A stretch of 64,000 bases of DNA, from contig NZ_LT667500.1 of the NCBI RefSeq assembly GCF_900128725.1, positions 124,001-188,000 on the forward strand, given 5' to 3'. The translations under genes and the position numbers were made by a program. Positions within the stretch are counted from its first letter, which is position 1. Each line of letters begins with the position of its first letter. Origin of the DNA: Buchnera aphidicola (GTDB lineage Bacteria > Pseudomonadota > Gammaproteobacteria > Enterobacterales > Enterobacteriaceae). The notes under the pieces were generated by a model, which saw only the letters and a list, made by a program, of their open reading frames with translations, was not told the origin of the DNA and ran no database searches. Shown here in pieces: positions 20,338 through 27,673 of the stretch.

Positions 20338-20874
20338 TTATAAGCCTACAATAGCTTTTTTAATTATTTTTTTTTTAAAAATATACCCATTTTGAATGAT
20401 AGTTTTAATTATTTTTTTATTTTGCGCAATATCGCTCTCTTGATTTGATTTTAAATTATGTATTTGAGAATCAAAGGGAACGTTAATTTGATTTATTTTT
20501 TTTATACTCCAGGATTTTAAGCTTTTTTCAAATATGTTTTGCGTTAGCTTTATTCCTTCTAGGACAGAATTCTGAGATACATGTGTGTGATGAGAGTTGC
20601 GCACCAAATAGTCAATTTTATCAATAACAGGAAATATAGATTTCAGAAATTCTTTAAATAGCTGTTTTTTAATGTTTTTTATTTCTTTTTTGTTTTTTTT
20701 TATTAAATTGTCTATTTCAGCATAATATCTTAGGCGTATATTTTTTTTTTCTTTTTTACAAGAAACAATTTTTTCTTCTATTTTTTTAACAATAGAAGAA
20801 TTTTTTTTTTCTTTTTTTTCAATATTATCTTTTTTATTGTCATTAGTTTGATTGTGTTTTTTATTTTCTTTCAT
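20338..20874 (-). CDS. grpE: GrpE, nucleotide exchange factor for DnaK
   Basis: Co-chaperone that releases ADP from DnaK (178 aa from the ATG at 20874; E. coli 197). This start was chosen because MKENKKHNQT begins like other GrpE N-termini and has GGA upstream; an in-frame ATG at 20919 would add 15 hydrophobic residues. Lysine-rich residues 1-60 form the long coiled-coil arm, and the beta-domain near the end keeps IIQNGYIFKKKIIKKAIVGL, aligning with the E. coli GYTLNGRTIRAAMV region. Several T runs of 8-10 bases interrupt the gene on the plus strand. Convergent with ung. Confidence 0.9.
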   Translation of the reverse strand: MKENKKHNQTNDNKKDNIEKKEKKNSSIVKKIEEKIVSCKKEKKNIRLRYYAEIDNLIKKNKKEIKNIKKQLFKEFLKSIFPVIDKIDYLVRNSHHTHVSQNSVLEGIKLTQNIFEKSLKSWSIKKINQINVPFDSQIHNLKSNQESDIAQNKKIIKTIIQNGYIFKKKIIKKAIVGL

Positions 20875-21404
20875 AACAACGTCCAACAAAGTGAGTATAA
20901 TTGAGAATGCATTAAGCATAACAATTATTTAAAAAGAAATAGATAAATTAATATATTTTTATAAAATTTAAGAAGTTTAGTAAAAGTTGCGAATGAAATA
21001 TAAGAAAAGTCATTTACAAGATCAACTATTTATGTAAAAAAATATTTTAAATGAAATGCGAGTCTTTATTTTAATATATATCCTTTATATCAAGAATTGT
21101 ATATTTAATTAATTCTTGAGGACCAGATTTTCTCCTTACAATTGTGATTGTTATTAAATTATAATATTTAATTTCTTTCAATGTTTCAACACATAGTTAT
21201 TTAATGTTTTTCTATTTTTTTATTTTTATCTAAATACTTAATTTTATATACATAATTTTTTCAGTTACATTAGCCTCATGTAGGCTATCATTTTTAAATC
21301 TATTGTATTCGACAGGAAAATATATTTTAATAACTCAGATTATACTTTTTTTTTAATGTTCTTTATTGGTAAAAAATGAAATAGAATTGTTTTTATTGTT
21401 ATTT
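20875..21404. other. Intergenic region between tmRNA and grpE
   Basis: About 530 bases with no supportable gene. Read on the minus strand it lies between the tmRNA 3' end and grpE, so it should hold the grpE promoter. A TATACT-like box and a poorly matching -35 lie about 30 bases before the grpE ATG; I could not find a convincing heat-shock promoter. From memory nadK lies near here in other Buchnera; no remnant was recognised. Confidence 0.45.
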
Positions 21405-21776
21405 TGGAGCTGGCGGGATTCGAACCCGCGTCCAAAATTATTGTCAATAGTGCTCTACATGTTTAGTTTATTTGATTTTTTAATAGTTAATACTCAAATC
21501 AACAAAGTATTATTTTTATCTTGATTAATATAGCTTTGCTGCATCAAGAAAAACTGACAAAGCTATCTCTTTTCGTGATTAACCTTTCATAAAGATTTCT
21601 TTTCTATCCAAAGAGAAAAAATAGATTAGAAGAAAGGGCTTTATCTAGTTTTTTAAGCTGCTAAAGCGTAAGTTTGTTCGTTTGCATTTAATTAAATTGG
21701 TTTTTTAACGAGGCAAACCAATCCTCGACATGCAACAATATATTTAATATATTTTGTCAAATCCATAATCAGCCCC
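21405..21776 (-). ncRNA. ssrA: tmRNA (transfer-messenger RNA)
   Basis: Rescues stalled ribosomes and tags the unfinished protein for proteolysis. The 5' end GGGGCTGATT (from 21776) pairs with the 3' end CAGCTCC (21412-21406) to form a seven-base-pair acceptor stem. A perfect T arm (GCGGGATTCGAACCCGC on the plus strand near 21413) follows. The tag frame runs from the resume codon GCA at 21685-21683 to TAA at 21655-21653 and encodes ANEQTYALAA; the E. coli tag is ANDENYALAA. The 3' CCA is not encoded: after the discriminator A at 21405 the sequence is AAAT, so CCA must be added by nucleotidyltransferase. Total about 372 nt. Confidence 0.97.
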
Positions 21777-21952
21777 TATTCTCTTATTATATAGATTTTA
21801 TGGTTTAATTCAATAGAAACGTTATTTTAAATATATTGTTTTATATTTTTATATTGTATATTATTAATATAAAATTTATTTTTTTTATTTCCCTAATACA
21901 TAATTTAATTTTTATTAAACAATAGACCTTTTTAGAGAAATTAACCAATTCA

Positions 21953-22303
21953 ATGAGTAATTTTAAGATGACAGACATCATTAGTAGAATAGAAAAGCAA
22001 TTAAATGATAATACTGTTATCATTTATATGAAAGGCTCCCCGGAACATCCTAGCTGCGGTTTTTCGTCTCAGGCTGTCCAAGCGTTGTCGCTATGCACTT
22101 CAGATTTTGCATATGTTGATGTATTAAAAGATCCTGATATTCGATTAGCATTACCTAAATATGCTCAGTGGCCTACTTTTCCTCAGTTATGGGTTAAAAA
22201 GCGTTTAATCGGAGGATGTGATATTATTTTAGAAATGTTTCGTAATGGAGACTTGTTGTCTTTAATTAAAAGCTGTGCTTCTAAAAATAGAGAAAAGAAT
22301 TAG
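21953..22303 (+). CDS. grxD: Monothiol glutaredoxin (Grx4)
   Basis: CGFS-type monothiol glutaredoxin that binds and delivers [2Fe-2S] clusters with glutathione (116 aa; E. coli 115). The CGFS motif starts at C35; WPTFPQLWV near residue 75 and the GGCDI glutathione-binding motif near 87 are conserved. An alternative ATG at 21968 would align slightly better with the E. coli start. ErpA elsewhere in the window is a likely partner in Fe-S delivery. Convergent with rnt, only 13 bases apart. Confidence 0.94.
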   Translation: MSNFKMTDIISRIEKQLNDNTVIIYMKGSPEHPSCGFSSQAVQALSLCTSDFAYVDVLKDPDIRLALPKYAQWPTFPQLWVKKRLIGGCDIILEMFRNGDLLSLIKSCASKNREKN

Positions 22304-22316
22304 TTTTTTTATTTTT

Positions 22317-22991
22317 TTATATAGACTTTATCTCATCGCGTTTTTTTCGGTGAGATAAATGAGTTGGCCAACCCCCTAGCCTTTTCCATCGATTTACTAG
22401 CTCGCAGAAAAGATGTGCTGTTTGTTTAGTATCGTATAAAGCAGAATGGGCCTGTGAAGTATCAAACGGTATTCCCGCTATCTTGCATGCTTTTGCAAGT
22501 ACTGTTTGGCCGAATACTAGCCCACTGAGTGCAGCAGTATCAAATGTAGTGAATGAGTGAAACGGATTATTAATTATTCCAGTTCTTCTTGTAGCTGCCA
22601 TTAAAAAGTTATGATCAAAGTTTGCGTTGTGCGCCACTAATATGCCCTTTTTACACTGATTAATGTTTATTTTCTTTTTCACGAATTTAAAAATTTTTTT
22701 TAATGCTTTTTTTTCGCTAACAGCGCCTCTAAGCGGATTAAACGGATCAATTTTGTTAAACGCGACAGATTCTGCTTGTATGATTGATCCCCGGAATGGT
22801 ATGACGTGAAAGTGTAAGGTATCATCAATTTGTAGCCAACCTAATGTATTCATTTTTAAAGTGACAATAGCGATTTCTAATAATGCATCAGTTTTTGCAT
22901 GAAACCCAGCGCTTTCTATATCTATTACGACTGGATAAAATCCTCTAAATCTCTTGTTAATAGTATTTTGTGCATCTTTTTTTATGGACAT
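22317..22991 (-). CDS. rnt: Ribonuclease T
   Basis: DEDD-family 3'-5' exoribonuclease that trims tRNA and other stable RNA ends (224 aa from the ATG at 22991; E. coli 215). The exonuclease I motif is D24-I-E26 ([10 protein letters not shown]); later motifs include HNANFDH near 120 and [15 protein letters not shown] near 190. The in-frame ATG at 23012 would add seven residues without a match, and GAG six bases upstream supports 22991. Two basic residue patches that bind nucleic acid appear kept. Confidence 0.95.
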   Translation of the reverse strand: MSIKKDAQNTINKRFRGFYPVVIDIESAGFHAKTDALLEIAIVTLKMNTLGWLQIDDTLHFHVIPFRGSIIQAESVAFNKIDPFNPLRGAVSEKKALKKIFKFVKKKININQCKKGILVAHNANFDHNFLMAATRRTGIINNPFHSFTTFDTAALSGLVFGQTVLAKACKIAGIPFDTSQAHSALYDTKQTAHLFCELVNRWKRLGGWPTHLSHRKKRDEIKSI

Positions 22992-23387
22992 GTGAATCTC
23001 AATTGCGATCAATAATATAAATATTAAGAGTATTTTTGTTTAATTATATAAAATTATAATCATCTTAATCTAATAACTCAATATATTTAAAAAAAAATAA
23101 TTATTTAATATGATAAGATAAAGATGATAAATTTAATGAACATGAAGTATTGTTTATATTATTGCCTTAAAGAAATGACTGATATGCATGTAGTAACTTA
23201 TATTGCAGTGAGTTTTTGATGACTAGATTAAATAAATATTTTATATATATTAAATATTCTACTATATATTTTAATTTTATTAATCGCTTAATAGTAACGG
23301 AGTGAGAATTTATTGTAGAAAAACTTTTGTATAATAGCAGTTAAGATTTAATGAAAATATTGTGTTTTTAACGTATCCTAGGTAACG
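22992..23387. other. Intergenic region upstream of rnt and the 23.4-kb small ORF
   Basis: About 400 bases between divergent units. A perfect TATAAT at 23330-23335 without a good -35 lies 52 bases before the small ORF and could start a transcript toward pth-ychF. Nothing else was recognised. Confidence 0.4.
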
Positions 23388-23585
23388 ATGTATAAGCTTT
23401 TTATTAAAAACTGTTTAGAATTTTTTATAAGTTCTCGGGTGATTTTAGCAATATTTCTTAATTACAGGATATATGTTTTCTTTGATAAAAATTATTCTTT
23501 TTTCATGCATATACGGGATAAGCATACATGCTTATTTCTTTTATGGCCTAAGAGAAGAATACATATTTTCGATCAAATAGCATAA
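23388..23585 (+). CDS. Small ORF of unknown status upstream of pth
   Basis: 65 codons starting with ATG, with TAGG six bases upstream, ending 21 bases before pth. I do not recognise it with confidence. The last residues (PKRRIHIFDQIA) faintly recall the C-terminus of ribosomal protein L25 (KPKLQHIDFVRA in E. coli), and SSRVILA recalls its SRRLRA region. In several gammaproteobacteria rplY lies directly upstream of pth and ychF. It is shorter than L25 (94 aa) and the resemblance could be chance. It may equally be a random open frame in AT-rich spacer DNA. Confidence 0.25.
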   Translation: MYKLFIKNCLEFFISSRVILAIFLNYRIYVFFDKNYSFFMHIRDKHTCLFLLWPKRRIHIFDQIA

Positions 23586-23606
23586 TATATTTTAAAAGGT
23601 TGATTT

Positions 23607-24176
23607 TTGAAAAAAATAAAAATGATCGTCGGTTTAGGAAACTCCATTCATCGGTACCTTGGCACAAGACACAACGTTGGTTTTTGGTTTATTGATGCGC
23701 TATTAGATTTTTATAAAGGCGTTTTGAGATATAAAAAAAAATTTTTAGGTTTCGTAACTTCCGTTGTGATAGAAGATAATACAGTTTACGTGCTAAAGCC
23801 TAACTTATTTATGAATACTAATGGTCATGCGGTAGCAAATTTATCATCTTTTTACAATATTCAGTTATCAGAAATTTTAGTAGTGAGAGATGAATTAGAT
23901 TTATTGCCTGGAGAATTACAAATAAAATTTGGAATCAGACACAACGGGCATAATGGTGTTAAAAGTATAATTAAGTATTTTAACAAGAAAAGCGCTTTTA
24001 TGCAGCTATGCATAGGAATTGGTCGCCCTCAATCTATAGGTAGTATAGCTAAATTTGTCTTAGAAGCGCCTAGTTCAGAAGAAAAAAAAATGATCAAAAA
24101 ATCAATTGTAAGATTTATTGCTTTAAACAAAGGAGAGTTATATAAACAAATTACTAAAAAAAAATTCTTTAAATGA
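23607..24176 (+). CDS. pth: Peptidyl-tRNA hydrolase
   Basis: Recycles tRNA from peptidyl-tRNAs dropped by ribosomes (189 aa; E. coli 194). The start is TTG at 23607: AAAAGG lies seven bases upstream and MKKIKMIVGLGN aligns with E. coli MTIKLIVGLAN; the next ATG (23622) would remove the first beta-strand. Catalytic H22 (TRHNVGFW), N12, the DELDL aspartate near 95 and the HNGHNG segment near 114 are present. ychF follows 65 bases later, the usual enterobacterial pair. Confidence 0.94.
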   Translation: MKKIKMIVGLGNSIHRYLGTRHNVGFWFIDALLDFYKGVLRYKKKFLGFVTSVVIEDNTVYVLKPNLFMNTNGHAVANLSSFYNIQLSEILVVRDELDLLPGELQIKFGIRHNGHNGVKSIIKYFNKKSAFMQLCIGIGRPQSIGSIAKFVLEAPSSEEKKMIKKSIVRFIALNKGELYKQITKKKFFK

Positions 24177-24241
24177 ATAGATGTATGTATTTATAATTCA
24201 TGCGCTGGTTTATATTTTTAATTCGATAGGTATAAAATATT

Positions 24242-25333
24242 GTGGTATATAAATTTGGAATTATTGGATTGCCTAATGTAGGAAAGTCAGCATTATTTAA
24301 TCGATTAACGAAACTGAATGTTCCATCTAAAAATTTTCCTTTCTGTACCATTGCTCCAAATTTAGGCATGGTTTCTGTTATTGATAACCGATTAAAGAAG
24401 CTAGCACTTGGTTTTGAATCAGAAAAAATTGTATATAGTGTTGTTCAGTTAGTCGATATAGCGGGTTTGGTAAAAGGAGCTTCTACCGGAGAGGGTTTAG
24501 GAAATAGATTTTTAGAAAAAATTAGAGAATGCCATGCAGTCATACATGTTACGCGTTGTTTTAAAAACGACGATATTATTCATGTATATGATGCTGTTGA
24601 TCCTGCGCGCGATATTGATATTGTGAATTCAGAATTATTGTTATCTGATCTTGATTTATGTGAAAAAACGGTTCAAAGACTTTTAGTGCATAAAAGTCAG
24701 GTTCATGTACGTGATGATAATACAATGAATTTGATGCATCGTTGTATACAAAAACTACAATTAGGTGTAGCACTAAGGGATATTAAGTTTACACATACAG
24801 AATTGATGTATTTGAAACAATATCGTTTTTTAACATTAAAGCCTATGATTTACGCATTAAACATGGCCAACAACTTTGATCTAAATATTGATTTAAAGGC
24901 ATTTTTTAAAAATATCAACATTAATAAATTAACGATTTTTCCAGTTATTGCAGATGCGAAAGATCAAAATAAAAGAAATAATATAGATGATTTACCATGT
25001 CATTTAATGTCAAAACAGATTAATGATCTTAATAATTATGATAAGATTGTTCAAGTCATATGTCATATGTTAAAGCTAAAAACTTTTTTTACTGCTGGGC
25101 CAAAAGAAACTAGGTCGTGGTTGTTTCGTTCAGGTAGCACGGCATTACAGGTAGCTAGCTTAATTCATTCTGATTTTTCTAAAGGTTTTATTAGAGCTCA
25201 GGTTATTTCATATGATGATTTTATTAGCTTGAGAAGTATGTATAAAATAAAAAAATTTGGCAAACTGCGTAGTGAAGGGAAAAAATATCTAGTAAACGAC
25301 GGCGATATTATAAATTTTTTGTTTAATGTATAA
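24242..25333 (+). CDS. ychF: Ribosome-binding ATPase YchF (OLA1 family)
   Basis: Translation-associated P-loop ATPase (363 aa). The start is GTG at 24242 (MVYKFGIIG aligns with E. coli MGFKCGIVG). G1 reads GLPNVGKSALFN (T to A after the GKS), G3 VDIAGLVKGAS is intact, and the C-terminal TGS domain ends with KYLVNDGDIINFLFNV. The specificity loop reads NMAN where E. coli has NVNE, so the acidic residue is lost. The helical middle domain is shortened. It ends 43 bases before a strong hairpin that faces thrC. Confidence 0.94.
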   Translation: MVYKFGIIGLPNVGKSALFNRLTKLNVPSKNFPFCTIAPNLGMVSVIDNRLKKLALGFESEKIVYSVVQLVDIAGLVKGASTGEGLGNRFLEKIRECHAVIHVTRCFKNDDIIHVYDAVDPARDIDIVNSELLLSDLDLCEKTVQRLLVHKSQVHVRDDNTMNLMHRCIQKLQLGVALRDIKFTHTELMYLKQYRFLTLKPMIYALNMANNFDLNIDLKAFFKNININKLTIFPVIADAKDQNKRNNIDDLPCHLMSKQINDLNNYDKIVQVICHMLKLKTFFTAGPKETRSWLFRSGSTALQVASLIHSDFSKGFIRAQVISYDDFISLRSMYKIKKFGKLRSEGKKYLVNDGDIINFLFNV

Positions 25334-25376
25334 GAATAGTTTTCTTCGAAGACAGTATTTCAGGTTAAATGAGTAA

Positions 25377-25421
25377 ATCATTGTTTAGAAAGGAAAAATG
25401 TATTCCTTTCTAAACAATGAT
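25377..25421. terminator. Perfect 19-bp hairpin between convergent ychF and thrC
   Basis: ATCATTGTTTAGAAAGGAA (25377-25395) and its exact complement (25103 offset excluded; right arm 25403-25421) enclose a seven-base loop AAATGTA. On the plus strand it is followed by GCTTTTTAAATTTTT, a usable U tract for ychF transcripts. On the minus strand it starts six bases after the thrC stop codon. Position and symmetry suggest a bidirectional terminator or a 3'-end stabiliser for both transcripts. Confidence 0.8.
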
Positions 25422-25426
25422 GCTTT

Positions 25427-26719
25427 TTAAATTTTTGTTAACAAAAAGTTTTTTAATTTTAAAAAATCGGGTTTCATTTGGTGTGATAAATTTTTTAAAT
25501 GGATTCTCGATTGTAAAGATTCTGGTAGATCTATGTGGGTGTTTAATATTTTTTCTACTGTATCTTGAAATTTTGACGGATGAGCAGTACCTAAAAATAA
25601 TCCGAAATCTGTTTTATGCATATTTTTTTTTAATATTCGATATGCTATAGCTGCATGTGGCTCAGAGGTGTATCCTTGTTTATACAATTCTCGCATGGAT
25701 TTTATAGTTTTTTCATCAGATACGCTTTCAGATTTAAGAGTATTAAGGTTCCATTTCTTTCTTTTAAATATTTCCTCTACTCTTGGCCAATTATTGGGTT
25801 GACTAATGTCCATAGCATTTGAAAGAGTAGATATAGTATAATTAGGTTTCCAGATTCCGGACTCTAAAAATCGTGGAATTGTGTCATTAGCGTTAGTAGC
25901 AGCAATGAATGATTTGATAGGTAGTCCTAATGATTTTGCAATTAATCCTGCCGTTAAATTTCCGAAATTCCCACAAGGAATAGATATCACAATATCGTTA
26001 TGATGTTTTAGCGGAATTAATGCAAAAGCTTCAAAATAATAACAAATTTGAGCTAATAAACGACTAATGTTAATAGAATTTGCGGAATTTAATCCGATTT
26101 TTTTTTTTAACTGAACATCATTAAATGATTGTTTTACTAGGTATTGGCAATCATCAAAACTACCATTAATAGCAATTGTGTGTATATTTTTTCCTAATGT
26201 GCAGAATAATTTTTCTTGTAAAGAACTAATCCTTCCCTTGGGATATAAAATGACTACTCGAATATTGTCCATACGATAAAACGCATGCGCTACCGCTGCC
26301 CCTGTGTCTCCAGAAGTAGCTGTTAATATGGTCATAATAGAATTTTTCTCTTTCCAATGAGAAAGCATTTGAGCCATAAATCTTGCTCCAAAGTCTTTAA
26401 AGGCTAATGTTGGGCCGTGAAATAATTCTAGACAAGAAATATTTTTTTTAATGGATACGAGTTTTGGTTTTGTAAAAGAAAATGCTTTTTTGACTTTTTT
26501 TTTTAGATCTTTTAATGGAATTTCATCGGATATAAAATGTGATAGTATGTGTGTGCTACGATTAATAAAATCCATTTTTATTAAATCGTCTAATGCCCGA
26601 GCACTAAATTTTGGTAAATATTTTGGGAAAAATAATCCTTGTTTTTTTCCTAAACCTTTTTTAATTGCGTTTAAAAAATTCACTTCTTCGCTATTATCTT
26701 TTAAATTGTATAATTTCAT
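25427..26719 (-). CDS. thrC: Threonine synthase
   Basis: Last step of threonine synthesis: PLP-dependent conversion of O-phosphohomoserine to threonine (430 aa; E. coli 428). The PLP lysine sits in HGPTLAFKDFGARFMAQM near residue 107, and TATSGDTGAAVAHAF near 137 and the phosphate-binding IPCGNFGNLTAG segment near 241 are intact. Third gene of a tight thrA-thrB-thrC operon, two bases after thrB. Threonine is an essential nutrient for the insect host, which explains retention. Confidence 0.97.
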   Translation of the reverse strand: MKLYNLKDNSEEVNFLNAIKKGLGKKQGLFFPKYLPKFSARALDDLIKMDFINRSTHILSHFISDEIPLKDLKKKVKKAFSFTKPKLVSIKKNISCLELFHGPTLAFKDFGARFMAQMLSHWKEKNSIMTILTATSGDTGAAVAHAFYRMDNIRVVILYPKGRISSLQEKLFCTLGKNIHTIAINGSFDDCQYLVKQSFNDVQLKKKIGLNSANSINISRLLAQICYYFEAFALIPLKHHNDIVISIPCGNFGNLTAGLIAKSLGLPIKSFIAATNANDTIPRFLESGIWKPNYTISTLSNAMDISQPNNWPRVEEIFKRKKWNLNTLKSESVSDEKTIKSMRELYKQGYTSEPHAAIAYRILKKNMHKTDFGLFLGTAHPSKFQDTVEKILNTHIDLPESLQSRIHLKNLSHQMKPDFLKLKNFLLTKI

Positions 26720-26721
26720 TA

Positions 26722-27654
26722 TTAAGATCCTATCCGTCTTGCGCCTAATTGATCAATTGTACAAATATGTACAAATCCTTGTTCGTTTTTGATAAAGTTT
26801 ACCTCTAGCCATTTTTTTATTTTTTTTGCAACACCAATATCTAAACATATTGAAAATATAGTAGGTCCTGATCCAGATATACTGCAAGTAAGGGCGCCTA
26901 GCTGCATAATTGCATTTTTTGTATTAAGGAATTGTGGTATTAAAGGGATTCTATAGGGTTCCGCAAGAACATCTGTCATAAAGCGTATCGCTAATTCAGG
27001 TTGGTTAGAGTGTAAAGCGTGTATGAAGGTTGATAGGTTTCGACTGTTTGTTATACATATATCTTTATTATACTTTTGCGGAAGTAGATTTCTAGATACA
27101 GAGGTAGGTAGCGCAATACCGGGCCAAGCAATAATCCATAACCAATTTTTGAATACAGGAAGAGACTGTGTTTTATGAAACAAGTCGTTTGTTACGAGCT
27201 GTAATCCGCCTAAATAGCAGGGAGCAACATTGTCGTAATGTACACTACCAGATATAAATCCCTCTAAGCGGCCCATTATATTGATTAATTCTCTTTGCGT
27301 GAGATTTGTTTTATAAAATTTGTTGAGAGCTAAAACGCTTGCCACGATAGAAGAAGCGCTAGACCCTAAACCTGATCCGATTGGCATATTTTTTTTTAGT
27401 GTAATAGATACTGGTGTTTTTTTTTTTGTTTTTTTATTAAACCAATTCCATGCCTGCCATGTAATATTTTTTTTTATATCACCTGGTAATTGTGTAGAAA
27501 AATTGCCATGATTATGTAATTGAAAAGTTTTTGATGATTGTATGGAAACACAATCCCCTAATAAAGTACCGTCTATTGGAGTGATAGCTGCTCCTAAAAT
27601 ATCAAAACCAACACCAACATTTCCTATAGAAGCGGGTGCATAAATTTTTATCAT
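26722..27654 (-). CDS. thrB: Homoserine kinase
   Basis: GHMP-family kinase phosphorylating homoserine for threonine synthesis (310 aa, the E. coli length). The ATP-binding loop PIGSGLGSSASSIVASV near residue 91 and the C-terminal glycine motif TCSISGSGPTIFSI near 257 are intact. It lies between thrA (19 bases upstream) and thrC (2 bases downstream), so translation is likely coupled. Confidence 0.97.
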   Translation of the reverse strand: MIKIYAPASIGNVGVGFDILGAAITPIDGTLLGDCVSIQSSKTFQLHNHGNFSTQLPGDIKKNITWQAWNWFNKKTKKKTPVSITLKKNMPIGSGLGSSASSIVASVLALNKFYKTNLTQRELINIMGRLEGFISGSVHYDNVAPCYLGGLQLVTNDLFHKTQSLPVFKNWLWIIAWPGIALPTSVSRNLLPQKYNKDICITNSRNLSTFIHALHSNQPELAIRFMTDVLAEPYRIPLIPQFLNTKNAIMQLGALTCSISGSGPTIFSICLDIGVAKKIKKWLEVNFIKNEQGFVHICTIDQLGARRIGS

Positions 27655-27673
27655 TATTTTTAAGCTCGTGTGA

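Noticed and set aside
20875-20919. 15-residue hydrophobic N-terminal extension of grpE
   Set aside because: Not typical of GrpE, which is cytosolic; the internal ATG at 20874 fits better.
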